From contig OZ022355.1 in assembly GCA_963989245.1 (NCBI GenBank), positions 22,036,329 to 22,100,328 on the forward strand: a DNA stretch of 64,000 nt, read 5' to 3'. This stretch comes from Nansenia antarctica. Its lineage: Eukaryota; Chordata; Actinopteri; Argentiniformes; Microstomatidae. Made by a program: the position numbers and the translations under genes. Positions 23,823 to 36,408 of this stretch are shown here, piece after piece. The notes beneath the pieces were generated by a model, which saw nothing but the letters and a program-made list of their open reading frames with translations, did no database searches and was not told the DNA's origin. Each line of letters starts with the position of its first letter. The first letter of the stretch is position 1.

Positions 23823-24071
23823 GTGTCTCCCGCTCTCTCTCTCTCTCTCTGTCTCTCTCCCGCTCTCTTTCCCTCTCTCTGTCTGTCTGTCTCTCCTTCT
23901 CTCTCTCTGTGTCTGTCTCTCTGTCTGTCTGTCTGTGTCTGTCTGCCTGTCTCTCTCTATCTCTCCCTTTCCGTCTGTCTGTGTCTGTCTGCCTGTCTCT
24001 CTCTATCTCCCTCTTTCTGTCTGTCTGTCTCCCTCCCTCCCGCTCTTTCTCTCTCCCCCGCTGTCTTTCTC

Positions 24072-24121
<50 letters not shown>

Positions 24122-24157
24122 ACTCTCTCACTCTCTCTCTCTGTCTCTCTCTCTCTA
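23304..24157. repeat. (TC)n/(TCTG)n compound array with a higher-order unit
   Basis: Blocks such as CCCGCTCTCTTTCCCTCTC followed by CTGTCTGTGTCTCTCC and CTGTCTATCTGTCTG recur at about 23409, 23532 and 23648, showing a higher-order period of roughly 115-125 bp. No gene. Confidence 0.95.
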
Positions 24158-24247
24158 GGCAAGGCAAGGCAAGTTTATTTGTACAGCACATTTCATACAA
24201 CAGGGGTAATTCAAAGTGCTTTACATACATTATTTAAAAATACAGCA
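24158..24247 (-). mobile_element. LINE 3' end, inverted
   Basis: The same 3' region as at 22.0-22.4 kb but uninterrupted: three AAGGC units, then AAGTTTATTTGTACAGCACA and ATTCAAAGTGCTTTACATAC. It directly abuts the TC array. Confidence 0.75.
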
Positions 24248-24722
24248 AATCTCTATCTCTCTCTCTGTCTCTCTCTCTGTTCTAAAGGGCCAGTGTATTG
24301 TAGTGTTGGTCTCTAGACAGTGCTGGAGACAGAGAGAGAGAGAATGTGTCTGACCAGCTACAGTAGGTAGTTAAAGTGTCTAAACATAAAGCATCTCCAA
24401 CTTTTGGGTTATTAGCCAGTAAACCAGTAAAATAATATTGCTTCATATTGCTCTATGAAGAAGGGCCTGTTTAATAGTGTAGAGCCAAAGCAAAGATGTA
24501 TATCTTAACGTTACAAGAGTGTTACGCTTGAAAACTGTTCTCTAAATTCAAAGCATCAGACTGTCTCGTAATATCGGAAATTAATTCATGTACGTCGTTC
24601 ATGATGTCTACTAGCTTGTTGTTATACCCTGGCAATGCTTTTAGGGAGGCTAGTCGTGCTGACAATTAAGTCGGTGTTATTTTCTTAAGAGCTCCAATCA
24701 GTTACACATTGGCATCGTATTG
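24248..24722. other. No recognisable gene
   Basis: A short (TC)n lies at 24250-24280; the rest is AT-rich sequence without motifs. Confidence 0.5.
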
Positions 24723-25150
24723 TAATAATAATAATAATAATAACTTTGTATACCACTTTTCCTGCAAACTTTGCAGCTCAAAGTGCTTTAATCATTATAT
24801 AATCATCGTTTAATAGTCATTTAAAGGCAATATTAAAAAGATGGGTTTTTGCTGAGATTGTATCACTAATGTAAACTGGCAGTGCATTCCACAATCTGGG
24901 TGCATAAAATGAGAATGCAGCCTCACCATATCTCTTCTTTTGTACATGTGGTACACAGAGAAAGCCAGCGTCAGAAGACCTGAGAGCTCTATTGGACTGA
25001 TATGCTAGCAGAAGACCTGAGAGCTCTATTGGGCTGATATGCTAGCAAAAGGTCTTTCAGATATTCTGGTGCTGTGCCAGTGAGAGCTTTATAAACAAGC
25101 AGAATGGTAGTCAATTGTATATGATTGTGTTCTATAGGCCTATCTATGCA
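24723..25150 (-). pseudogene. L2-type LINE ORF2 C-terminus and 3' end
   Basis: Minus-strand reading gives TTILLVYKALTGTAPEYLKD (near 25070-25130), then LLAYQPNRALRSSD, CVPHVQKKRYGEAAFSFYAP, RLWNALPVYISDTISA and THLFNIAFK, in the order usual for L2-type LINE C-termini. A 3' stem (AGCACTTTGAGCTGCAAAGT) and an (ATT)n tail follow at 24723-24743. A 37-bp segment encoding the LLAYQPNRALRSS stretch is duplicated in tandem (about 24975-25047). The RT core is missing, so this is a dead 5'-truncated copy. Confidence 0.82.
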
Positions 25151-25267
25151 TACCTTCAGGACATAAGTGTTTTTCCCTGCCAGTTCTGAGAGCAGCTAGC
25201 TAACTCTTGGGGTGTTTAGGGGTGTCACACTATGCATGATCTTCATGGATGTTTGGCCAGTGCAGGA

Positions 25268-25297
25268 GGCACTCTCACTCTCTTTCTCGCTCTCTCG

Positions 25298-25379
<82 letters not shown>
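25268..25379. repeat. (CT)n microsatellite
   Basis: About 40 uninterrupted CT units preceded by CTCG-interrupted units. Confidence 0.97.
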
Positions 25380-25594
25380 CTCCTTCTTCCCCTGTCCTTG
25401 CTGGCCGGATGTATTGACACACACAGAGAGCCTAGCTCCGGGAGATAGAGATTGGAGAAATAAACTTGGCTACTTTACTGTATACAGATCAATTTTGCTT
25501 TCCGTTTTGAAGAGTCGATTCTCCCATCTGGGAAAGCACTCCAGTATAGCATTAATCATCTATAAGTACCTCTGGCTAGCAAATACTGTTACTG

Positions 25595-25595
<1 letters not shown>

Positions 25596-25625
<30 letters not shown>

Positions 25626-25626
25626 C
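25596..25626. repeat. (TA)n microsatellite
   Basis: About 15 TA units. The sequence between 25380 and 25780 is otherwise unremarkable. Confidence 0.95.
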
Positions 25627-25784
25627 TTATATATAAAATAAATATTGGGCAAACATTGAATCATGAGGATCCCTGATTCAAAATACTTAGGTCCGTAAAT
25701 CGGAAAAAAACCTGAAAACTTCTCGTGTCATACAGGGTAACCGATTTTTTCGATGTGTTTTTTCGATGTGTCATTATGTGACAT

Positions 25785-26279
25785 CAAAGCCTGTAGTGTT
25801 ATTGAGCCTCTCATCCAGCAACAACCAATCAGTGAGCAGCATCAAGGGAGGTGACACCAAAAGGCTGAACAAGCTTATTAGGAAAGCTGGTTCTATCCTG
25901 CGTGTCACCCTGGACACAGCGGAGGAGGAGGACCAAACTCCTGGCCAACATGGCCAATTCCTCCCATCCCCTTACATGACCCTGTGGAAGAGCTGAAAAG
26001 CTCCTTTAGCAACAGATACATAACACTGCCACTATGTTGCACTATGGAGGGCTTTTCTGCCAGCAGCAATAATACTGTACAACTCTCAACTGGGTGATCA
26101 GAGTCAGGCTTAAGGATGTTAAATCGTACCTACTGTATATATTGTTTTTAGTAAAAAAAAATCCTAGCACCAGGGGAGCCCCCCCCTCCCAAATTTCGTT
26201 GTATGGTACCTGTACTATATCAATGACAATAAAGACCATTCATGCATTCATTCATTCATTCATTCATTCATTCATTCAT
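25785..26279 (+). pseudogene. LINE ORF2 C-terminal relic with (CATT)n tail
   Basis: Plus strand: SSNNQSVSSIKGGDTKRLNK and LIRKAGSILRVTLDTAEEE (25815-25930) match the conserved endings of L2/Rex1-type ORF2 proteins, in which LNKIIRKAGSI-like wording precedes a hinge. Later frames give HPLT..PVEELKSSFSNRY-like text and AFLPAAIILYNSQLG (26050-26095). The 3' end ATATCAATGACAATAAAGAC leads into about nine CATT units (26238-26279). Frameshifts and the missing RT core make it inactive. Confidence 0.75.
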
Positions 26280-26362
26280 GCATATAAGGTCCCACATGTC
26301 TATTGGTCTATCTTTATTTTGTATTTTTATCTATTTGTATCTATTTTATTTTAGCCTATTTT

Positions 26363-26364
26363 AT

Positions 26365-26419
<55 letters not shown>

Positions 26420-26431
26420 GTCTATCATCCT
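26363..26431. repeat. (TCTG)n microsatellite
   Basis: About 14 TCTG units followed by TCTCTC. Confidence 0.96.
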
Positions 26432-26739
26432 CTGGAACTCCTGATTCTCTGATCCTATGATCCTCTGTTCCTCTGAGCCCCACACATATTCACATCTGTA
26501 TTCTGTGTCATGACAGGGGAACTGTGTGTTTATAACACAGCCTGTGCCTTCTAAACGTATGTTTAACATACCGTATGTACGTTTGGAGAATTACCTCGTG
26601 AATTCACTAGATTTCATAACCCCTCTTGAATTAAACTTGGCATATGCGCCATACCGTCTTGGATCATACGGTTATACATTCCCAAAAGCTTCCAATTATA
26701 GCTGTGTATATATATACTGTATATACATCCCCGAAACAA

Positions 26740-27055
26740 CTGATCAGGAGAGGGGTGGAGGGGGTATTAATGTTACAGCATCTATAGCTACCAGTAGAAC
26801 TGGCAAACTTGTCTTAATTGATGATGTATCTGTTGACGGCAACAGCAGAATATATTCTGAAGTGTGTTCAAGTACAAGCAAATACCACTGAATACATTGT
26901 ATGGTGCTTCATCATACAGTAGGACAAAACATACTGTCATGGCAACTACATTTTTCAGGGCCAAAAAGTCTAAAGTTATTGACTGGTCAGTCAAGTCAGT
27001 CTTCAGATTGAAATCCAATTTAACAAGAATGTTATTGCCTGATGACAAGATTTAG
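26740..27055 (+). pseudogene. Tc1-like transposase relic (DDE domain)
   Basis: Plus strand. TSRTGKLVLIDDVSVDGNSR (26789-26850) matches the Gly-Thr-Gly-Lys-Leu-Val...Met-Asp-Gly region of Tc1 transposases. After a frameshift, RTKHTVMATTFFRAKKSKVI + DWSVKSVF (26921-27005) corresponds to the family's DPKHT...AKKWKVIDWPSQSPDLNPIE stretch. The second catalytic Asp position (DPKH) is changed to RTKH, and the NPIE motif is degraded to a KSN-like text by an indel. The terminal repeats are not recognised. The 121-residue frame at 26526-26891 is part relic and part chance. Long dead. Confidence 0.72.
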
Positions 27056-27171
27056 GACAACATACCTCCTACCTTAACTGAGTTTGACACTTTGTCACCT
27101 CCACTGTTTGTTTAACCTGACTGTATTTTGTTGTGTCTTTTGCCCTGTGAGGTCGTGAGCTTAGAATTCTA

Positions 27172-27384
27172 AGGTTCCATCTCCGTTTAGAGTAGTTCAG
27201 AGATATTGAGTGTCAACGTTTTTACATTCCATTATGTTTTGTGAGATGGAACCTTTGTATTTTATTAATTACTAACTAAAAAATGTCAACATTTTAAAAA
27301 TAACACCACACAGGCATTAATAAACACCTAATGGATCAGAGTATGTAAAAAACTAAATGTTGACCAAAAATTGAGATAGAACCT
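27172..27384. mobile_element. 213-bp MITE-like element with TA duplication
   Basis: The ends read AGGTTCCATCTC and AGGTTCTATCTC inward; TA flanks both (27170-27171, 27385-27386). A third end-like copy, the exact reverse complement of the left end, lies inside at 27243-27254, as if a shorter element ended there. Confidence 0.65.
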
Positions 27385-27399
27385 TATAATTATAACGTC

Positions 27400-27444
27400 A
27401 CAAGGTGTCCTTGAGTGTTTTGAAAGGCGGCATACAAATAAAAC

Positions 27445-27480
<36 letters not shown>
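27400..27480 (+). mobile_element. LINE/SINE 3' tail with (TTA)n
   Basis: GTGTTTTGAAAGGCGGCATA + CAAATAAAACG is a LINE-type 3' stem; about nine TTA units follow (27452-27478). The body is not identifiable. Confidence 0.6.
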
Positions 27481-27481
<1 letters not shown>

Positions 27482-27489
27482 TAAAACAA

Positions 27490-28650
27490 CAACTGAAGAG
27501 TAATTACAAGAGGAACATGTGTCACCAGAGAATACAACCAGTGTCTGGTGGGGTCAATAGGTCGCAGACAGTTATTACATTACGAAATGCAGTTTAGCAT
27601 CTAACCAGAAGTGCAAATAGTGATATAAAACATAATAGTGAAAGATACAGTATGGCAAGCATGGTAATTAGCGCTATATCCAGGAGAGGATAGTAGTAAG
27701 CTATGTACAGTTATGGTAGCTATGTGCAGTATGCTGTATACAGCTCAAAATAAAAGCTGATGATATCTACTTTAAGCTCACAGTAATTGTCTGATTTCAA
27801 AATGTGCAGTGCAAAAAGAAATTAAGATACAGCTGTCCCATTACTTACGCAGGGCACTGTATATATTTTCTATAACTTGCTATATATATATTTATTTTTT
27901 ATTTTTTATTGTGAATCTATAATCTAATTTTTTATTAGTTTTTTATGGTTTTACAGGAACACAGCATGTATAATACAGCATGGCTCCTTACATTATTTAA
28001 TTAATTTAGATGTATTCATGAATATGCATCTGGAATAGTCCAAGAATGACCAAATACAAATATATTTTGTGAAACTTTTACTGAAAAGGATTGATTGGAA
28101 AATAGAATGGTACCCTTGGAAAATAGAGTGGTAAGCTGTGTCATCATTTTCATAGCACTTAACTAGAGAATCGTGTTTAAATCATAATTCATTTATATAG
28201 AAACCCTTGTGTGAACATACCCATCAGTGTTAAAAGGTACAGTACTTAATGTTTTCCACACTTAAAAACTATACATCAACTGCCCATAACTGTCTTGATC
28301 ATTAAGTATTACTCTTTCAGTAATCAGCAATATTCTTATTATTAATAATCATAATCATAATCATAATTGTCACAATAATAATCATCATAATCATAATAAA
28401 CACAAGTTGACCCTCTAATAATCTAATCATTCTGGATAGGATAATTGGATACCTGCTAGAAGGTGTTGTAATAGAGAGGTTCATATCTGATCTCAGCCTG
28501 CATCAGTGCATCAGAGAAGCAGCTGTAGACTTCAACAGCGCCCATCTGTACGGCCCATCTGGAGAGAGATCCACCGCCTCCCTCTGTGGAGCTGCATTCC
28601 TCTGACACCCTGCTATGGTTCAGAGACGGCCCTGGAGGGGCCTGGCTAAG
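27490..28650. other. No recognisable gene; AT-rich
   Basis: Contains an ATA/AAT-rich stretch at 28335-28400 and a small direct duplication at 28098-28130 (TTGGAAAATAGARTGGTA). No protein motif. Confidence 0.55.
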
Positions 28651-28655
28651 ACATG

Positions 28656-29318
28656 CTACATACACAGAGAGATACATGGGTACTGTACATAGAGAGATAC
28701 ATAGGTAGCTACATACTGTAGGTAGATACATAGGTAGATACATAGATATATACATAGGTAGATACATAGAGAGATACACAGGTAGATACATAGATAGATA
28801 CATAGGTAGATACATAGATAGATACATAGGTAGATACATAGATAGATACATAGATAGATAGATAGATAGATACATAGATATATACATAGAGAGATACATA
28901 GAGAGATACATAGATAGATACATCGAGAGATACATAGATAGATACATAGATAGATACATAGATAGATACTGTACATAGATAGGTACATAGAGAGATACAT
29001 AGATAGATACATAGATAGATACATAGATAGATACACAGGTAGATACATAGATAGATAGATACATAGAGAGATAGATAGATAGATACATAGAGAGATACAT
29101 AGGTAGATACATAGGTAGATAGATAGATATATACATAGATAGATACATAGAGAGATACATAGGTAGATACATAGAGAGATACATAGAGAGATACATAGAG
29201 AAATACATAGATAGATAGATATATAGGTAGATAGATAGATAGATAGATAGATAGATACATAGATAGATACATAGGTAGATACATAGATAGATACATAGAT
29301 AGATACATAGAGAAATAC

Positions 29319-29349
<31 letters not shown>

Positions 29350-29350
29350 C

Positions 29351-29397
<47 letters not shown>

Positions 29398-29733
29398 CAT
29401 AGATAGATACATAGATAGATAGATAGATAGATACATAGAGAGATACATAGGTAGATACATAGATAGGTACATAGAGAGATACATAGATAGATACATAGAT
29501 AGATACATAGATAGATACATAGATAGATACATAGAGAAATACATAGATAGATAGATAGATAGATAGATACATAGATAGATACATAGATAGATACATAGAT
29601 AGATACACAGGTAGATACATAGATAGATACATAGATATACAGGTAGATACATAGATAGATACATACAGTACATAGATATACAGGTAGATACACAGGTAGA
29701 TACATAGTAGATACAAGGGTAGATACAGTACAT
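28656..29733. repeat. GATA/CATA array, about 1.08 kb
   Basis: Mixed tetranucleotides GATA, CATA, GGTA and GAGA, mostly as 8- or 12-bp composites such as GATAGATACATA. The minus strand therefore has three long Tyr/Leu/Ser/Ile/Cys open frames that look like membrane proteins but are purely repeat-encoded. Confidence 0.97.
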
Positions 29734-29749
29734 AGAAGATACAAAGTGA

Positions 29750-29925
29750 CACTATCACAAGTGTGACAGGTTTCTGATCCAGGACAGCCAACGGCACCTG
29801 TTCCTAGCTTAGCTGTGTGCTTGTGAGGACTGGAGTGTAGATGATTCACTTACCTTAGACAAATGTACTTGTTGTAAGTCGCTTTGGATAAAAGCGTCTG
29901 CTAAAAGTCTAAACATTTAAATGAA
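29750..29925 (+). mobile_element. L2-type LINE/SINE 3' end
   Basis: Ends in GTAAGTCGCTTTGGATAAAA + GCGTCTGCTAAAAG (29875-29912), the teleost-typical 3' end also present at 9.08 kb and inverted at 53.46 kb. Confidence 0.7.
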
Positions 29926-30012
29926 ATGTCACAGCAGATAGGAAGTCATTGAAATGCTCCCATCGGAGTAGCCCATTGGATAAAAACTGACGTGGTTGCG
30001 GTGATGCTCAGA

Positions 30013-30450
30013 TCAGTTGTTCCTGGGTGAACCTGTGCTATCCGCTTCATCAGCCCCACGCATTTTCGAGTGCTTAGGTTTCTGTTCACATCCTCTCACC
30101 TCCAATGTTCCTCCGGTTTCATATTTTGATGCTTTGCGTATCTTATTTGATAAGAGTAGCGTGCTAACACCACTTTGTGGTTCAGAAGTGCTATCTGGGC
30201 CGTTATAATGGAAACTGTCACTCTGTGAAAAAGGTAAACAGCACAACTGACTACCCTGACGGATAGGGGGGGAGAGAATACACCGTAGCCTAGCTTGAAA
30301 CATTATAACATTAACAAGACAAATTTCCAAGATACACTTCTCATAAAACTTAGATATCTTGTTAAATAATATTTGATAAGAAAGAAAAGGCCTATGGCGG
30401 TGGCATCCAGGTCGTTTCCTGTGGGAGTGTTTTCTATTCCCCATGGTCAA
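30013..30450 (-). other. Unrecognised 145-residue open frame
   Basis: The frame from 30450 to 30013 (MTMGNRKHSHRKRPG...) is not low-complexity, but I see no domain, signal peptide or family motif, and no splice context that would support it. A chance frame is the likeliest reading. Confidence 0.15.
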
Positions 30451-33362
30451 TAATGCCCTCGCTGTTTTTCATTGTTTTTGATAAGATCGTATTTTTCCAT
30501 TTTTCATTTAAAATACACATCAACAGACATCTGCAAGCTGTGTGCCACGGTCTCGGGCCGCAATATCCTAATGGCCCGCAGAACCTCACACTGAGACGAC
30601 TTCCAACCGACGGAACGGGGACCTGTTTATGACGTCCCCTAATGGTTACCAGCAGTCCCTAATGTGACATCCTGCTGCAAGCAAATAGAGACCCATTTGT
30701 GACGTCCCTTAATGGTCTTCGACTGCTTGGTCCTGTCGCTACCAAACAAGGAAGTCACCAGTACATCCCCGTTAGGTCATGTGGGAGACGTTATATTTTA
30801 ACCTTTGACCTTTGACCTCAGGATGTCCATGAAGATATGAAATATACAAGAACAGAGTAATGAACAGGTGTATAAAAAAGAAGAAGAAAAGACAATTAGA
30901 AAATATCTTGAAAAACAATTGTATGTGTACAAGTGTACAACTTTTGAAATGTACAAGGCAACAATACCAAAGAGAAAGAAAAATAATACTTCAAAACAAA
31001 ATATAAGTACGACGTGTGTGAATTAAATAAATAATGATCTCAGTACATCCTTGAAATTATGCCCGAAATAGACCATGAGAGGAGTTAATGGGGCCCCTAT
31101 GTTGAGAGGACGTTTACCAACCCCCCCTCCACCCCCCCCCATCGTGTTCTCCTCTCTGGTAAATAGAGTTCATTAACCTGAATGAAAATGAATAGCACTC
31201 TGGGCCCCTGGCAGAAACAAATGTTGTTTTCCCATCTCTTCTTTCCTTCAGCACTTACCTGCTGCACTTTTGTAAATTGTTTCCCCCCCATCTGCAGTCT
31301 CATTTCACTATGACTATCAATCAGCTCATGGTCAGGGTCCCCTTATTTATATCCGTGGTTTACTAGAAATAATCAAAAATCAAAAAGTCAGACGGGCGGG
31401 AGCAGAGGAACATCTGCGATCTGTCCGAAACACGGAATCCCATCTGCTCGTTACCTCCCGGTAATTTGGCGGTAATTGAATGCCGTTGTTTTCAAAGAGT
31501 TGTCCTCTTGATTTCTCTTTGTCAAAATGGAAAAAGGAATATTTCCTTAAGGAATATACTCACTCTCCTCAATGCCGGAGACTTTCCATTTAAATATGGC
31601 TCTGCATCGACTGCCACTATAAACTGTATGTTTAGAATGCGATCGTGCGCACCAATGAGGCAGACAATGTGGCTGTATAGTCTCTGATGGCTGTATAGTC
31701 TCTGATGGCTCCTCTACTCTATTAGAAGTATATCGACAAACAATACAGCAATAGAGCAACACAGTTGGGGAATCGATTGATTTCAATCAGTCATTTCTTG
31801 AGGTAATCACGCGTCACGCCTCTGAAAAACGACTCAGAGTAATATCAGGCTAACGATTGGTTGCTTTTAACTTTTTTAATACAACAATGAGCAGAGCAGT
31901 GTTTTATTTATGGACGACGTTATGTACTCTAGTGAGAATCAATGTTCTACGACTTTGAGATGATTGATTTTGAACTGGAGAGACTGATCTATTGAGATGA
32001 TTGATTGTAAAGTGAAGAGGGTGATTTATTGCTATGTTGGCATCAAAGAGCTCGGAGACTGGATGTACATTGTAGTTGCAGTATACAATAGAGAGAAGAC
32101 GTAGACATAGATTTGTATTTCTTTAGTTGTTTTTTCTTCATTTAGATGCAAATTAGGACTGTCTACTGCAGGGCCTTCTCTTTTCTTGTTTTGCAGGTAA
32201 ACACGTTATTGTCATTCATAAAGTACATAAGCACAGAGACATTTGTATTGTCTGAGAATCATGTTGAAATCTTTTTATGACTGCCTGTAGAGGGTTGTTT
32301 TGTTAGAAAAGTGCGATATCGGAAACTCGACCACAGTAGTCTGACTAAAGATAATTGCAATGATGGCTGTTTTCCTGAAAACAATCAGCAAATAATATGC
32401 CTGTTCTGTTTGCATCTCTGAAATTACCCCTATTTACTTCACTCTCAGGTTGCCTATTCAGCAGTAAATTACTCACCTTTTAGATGCGAAGTAATGTCCT
32501 GAATTTATTCGGAGAAGATTCTCTATAGCTTAGAAACTGTCTCTCCTGCCCTATGATTAGAAAGTTTTACCTCCATAAATTACCTCCATTTATTTACCTT
32601 CATGGAGTCCATACATCGAAATAACATATCATGACACTAACAATAACATTCACAATAACAATAACATTCACAGGGCCAAATGAGATATATAATATAGCAT
32701 AGTATGTTTTACATACAAGTAAAACAATAAACTGACCCTAACCCTACAATTTAAATGGGTGAATGACGGATGTTACCATTGACGGAAGTTACCATTTCCA
32801 TCACACTGACCAACGTCCACTACAGTCCATACAGTGCACATATGCTGAATAAGGATCCTGGTGGATATACTGTTAATCCCACAGTACAAGTGGGTTGGGA
32901 GCATGTAAGAGAAAGGAAGGTCACCTCTATGTCCATTCAGAGCCAGTCCAACACACACTGCACCCTGTCAATTTAGAATCATCAAGGGGCATCAGGAAGT
33001 CTCGGATTGGATTGCCGCGGCCTACGTATATTTCAAGAATTCGTCATTAGAAGATGAATTGCCCGTGAAAAAGACATCTCAGTGGTCATGAGCTTCCCCC
33101 CAACTCAAGCAGACAAACTGCATTTCAGGGATCGCTTTCCATGTAATTGAAAACGCGGAAAATGAGGGAAGCAAGGGGAAAAAAATAACATTTTACTGTC
33201 GTATTTGGAAACTGCTGAGGAGTTTCTGACTGTGCCGGTGCATGACTCATCAGCTGAGGGGAAGGGGAAAGTGTGTGTCAGCAAATGGGAATGTTCATTG
33301 GAGTGGATGGCATATTGTAGAAATGAGCTTTCCTAATGATGCAGTCGTCGCCTCACAGGGAG
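30451..33362. other. No recognisable gene; unique-looking DNA
   Basis: Minor structures only: two related segments GACGTCCCCTAATGG / GACGTCCCTTAATGG (30629 and 30701), C runs near 31118-31140, a tandem duplication of GGCTGTATAGTCTCTGAT at 31671-31707, and ACAATAACATTCAC duplicated at 32640-32671. It could be intronic, but I see no exon. Confidence 0.5.
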
Positions 33363-33458
33363 AGGATGAGAAAAAGGGAGATGAGGGAAGATGAGGAGAG
33401 AGGGGGGAGATGAGAGAGGAGGAGGAGGAGGAGGAGGAGGGGGAGAAAGAAAGGAGAT
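33363..33458. repeat. GA/GGA-rich purine tract
   Basis: Irregular GGGAGAGGATGAG-type purine sequence ending in (GGA)n. Confidence 0.85.
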
Positions 33459-33954
33459 ATGGAGAAAGCACAGAGAAGCCGGGTTGCCCAAGCTTTCAGT
33501 GATCTCTACCACACAGTGTGGACAGAATAGATTGACATCCAAGACATATTTTGACCCTCGTTCTTTGTATTTATATTGTAGCTATGCTCAAATGACGCAA
33601 CTTTGGTTATCCCGAATCCTATCGTTATCCTTTGAGTGGTCCCGGGTCTGTGTGGGATTAATCCAGCTCCTCTGACTGTGCTTGCCATACCAAACATACA
33701 TTTTGTATATTAGTCCAGGGTAATGCGCTGGTAAAGTGAATGGAATATATGCTGATACTTTCATCCACAGCAATTTACACTGCAATGAGTGCATACATCT
33801 TTCAGGATGGTCCCAGCGGAAATGAATGTAGTTTTGTTGGTTGATGGGAGCATCGTGAGATTGGAGACCTAGGGTAGAAAGAAGGTATGGCCTTGACGTA
33901 GAGAGTCATGTATACCGACCTATTCTTATGAAAGAATATTAAATACAAACTTTT

Positions 33955-34345
33955 GTTTGTATCTAGGCATCTTCGTTGTCATGGTACTCTTTTGATGATG
34001 ATGATGAAATCACTTCACCAACTACTCACACAGGGACAGCCGAAGAACTCGGTTAAGTGTGAATACTTTCATGACTTTCTGAAATACAAAATTGATTATT
34101 ATATTGATATTTTATTCATAACTTATTTTTTTTGTAAAAGTCTAGCTGCATTGTCTTGACGCTTTGGAATGATAATAGAGCAAATGTATTTTCTTTCGTC
34201 TATTGTAAGACTTTCTCTCGTAGTTCTCAGCTGAACTATTCCTCTCCATTATTACAAACGGTTGTTGAAAGCAGCTCCAGAGACACAGAATAACTGCTGT
34301 CTTTGTGTCTGGCCGTGTTCATGCCAATTTTACGTTATCAGACTT
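33955..34345 (+). repeat. Dispersed repeat, copy 1 (partner at 54.89 kb)
   Basis: Shares with 54893-55130, in the same order and orientation, TTGTCATGGTAYTCTTTTGA, ACTCACACAGGGACAGCC, TTTCATGACTTTCTG, and CTTTGTGTCTGGCCRYGTTC. Family unknown; no ends seen. Confidence 0.7.
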
Positions 34346-35305
<960 letters not shown>

Positions 35306-35308
<3 letters not shown>

Positions 35309-35903
35309 GAGAAATTGGCAGTATTCCTGCCAGTCAGAATCATGTGAAATCCAAATGAAGGTACAAAACAAAGATGCATTCTTGGAAACTATAGATTTAT
35401 TCCCGGAGATTGTGGAGAAGTGCATCAAGACTCGGTTTGAATAATGGAAGGCTCAGATATGGAGCGCCTCAGCTCTCTCTTCCAAATGGAGATGATCTCC
35501 CCTCACATACTGTACACAGCAGAACCACTCTGTCAGGGTCTTGCTCCCTCGTTCTGCAAGGACTCACCCATTAATTCCACATATACAGTACTTATACAGG
35601 TGCAGAGCTGGGTCGCGGGTTCGAGAATCCTGTTAGATACCGGAAACATGTTTCGGTTGGAAAGAGCCAATTATGGCATCACTCTGTGATATTACTGTTT
35701 GTTGTCTAGTGCTCTCTCTCCCTCTTCGTTTCGTCCATCGGAAGATATTTTGTCGTGTTAAAAAAATATATAAAAAAAATACATTACGGTTTTATTTTCA
35801 ATTTCCAACTGTAGAGGGAAGTGGGTTCAAGGAGAGTGCTCCGGTCTTCTCTTTTAGATCCTGTTGTCTGTCTGGATACTACTAATTGTCTTATTTGTCA
35901 CTG
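35306..35903. other. No recognisable gene
   Basis: Short frames without motifs. Confidence 0.5.
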
Positions 35904-36070
35904 AGTAAGTAAGTAAGTAAAGCTTTATTTATATAGCACCTTTCATACAAGAAATGCAGCTCAAAGTGCTTTACAACAGGAATAAGAACATAAATAAGAA
36001 TTAAATAGGAATAAAAAAACATATATAAAAACGTATACATGCATAGAATGAATATAAAAGCAGGGGAAAA
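35904..36070 (-). mobile_element. LINE 3' end, inverted, (TTAC)n tail
   Basis: On the minus strand it reads TTGTAAAGCACTTTGAGCTG ... GGTGCTATATAAATAAAGC followed by TTAC units (35904-35920). Same tail family as the copy at 6.43-6.71 kb. Confidence 0.72.
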
Positions 36071-36149
36071 CAGTAATAAGAAAAGGTAAAGATCTAACTT
36101 TCCATATCCCTTTCATCTCCCTACCTTACACAGTCTTTCTGTACTGCCC

Positions 36150-36347
36150 ACTGGCTTTCCACCAGCACCACAAACATCCGTTTTTGGAAAACGTATGTCC
36201 TGTACTATTGTCGCTTTTTTTTATTATCTTGAATTATGCCTATTGCCTTATTGTCTTGTGCTGCTATGTCAGGAATCGAAGCCTAAAGAATGTTACTCTT
36301 TTACACTTGTGTAATGTGACGTAACAATAAAACTTGAAACTTGAATC
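36150..36347 (+). mobile_element. LINE 3' end with CTTGAA tail
   Basis: Ends GTAACAATAAAACTTGAAAC + TTGAA, the usual 3' terminus of another LINE type. The left limit is approximate. Confidence 0.5.
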
Positions 36348-36384
36348 TGGTTGTTCATGTTGACGCTATCATTGTCTGGTGCTG

Positions 36385-36408
36385 CCCCCCCCCCCCCCCC
36401 CCCCCCCC
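36385..36408. repeat. Poly-C run
   Basis: About 24 C residues. Nothing recognised from 36409 to 36840. Confidence 0.95.

Noticed and set aside
26526..26891. A 121-residue host protein gene
   Set aside because: Its C-terminal part is a Tc1-like transposase relic and its N-terminal part has no family signature.
28456..29849. Three long minus-strand frames rich in Tyr, Leu, Ser, Ile and Cys that look like multi-pass membrane proteins
   Set aside because: Entirely encoded by the GATA/CATA tetranucleotide array. All frames are open because few stop codons can form.
30013..30450. A 145-residue novel gene on the minus strand
   Set aside because: No domain, no splice or promoter context; the length is within what chance gives in this much DNA. 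Kept only as a low-confidence entry.
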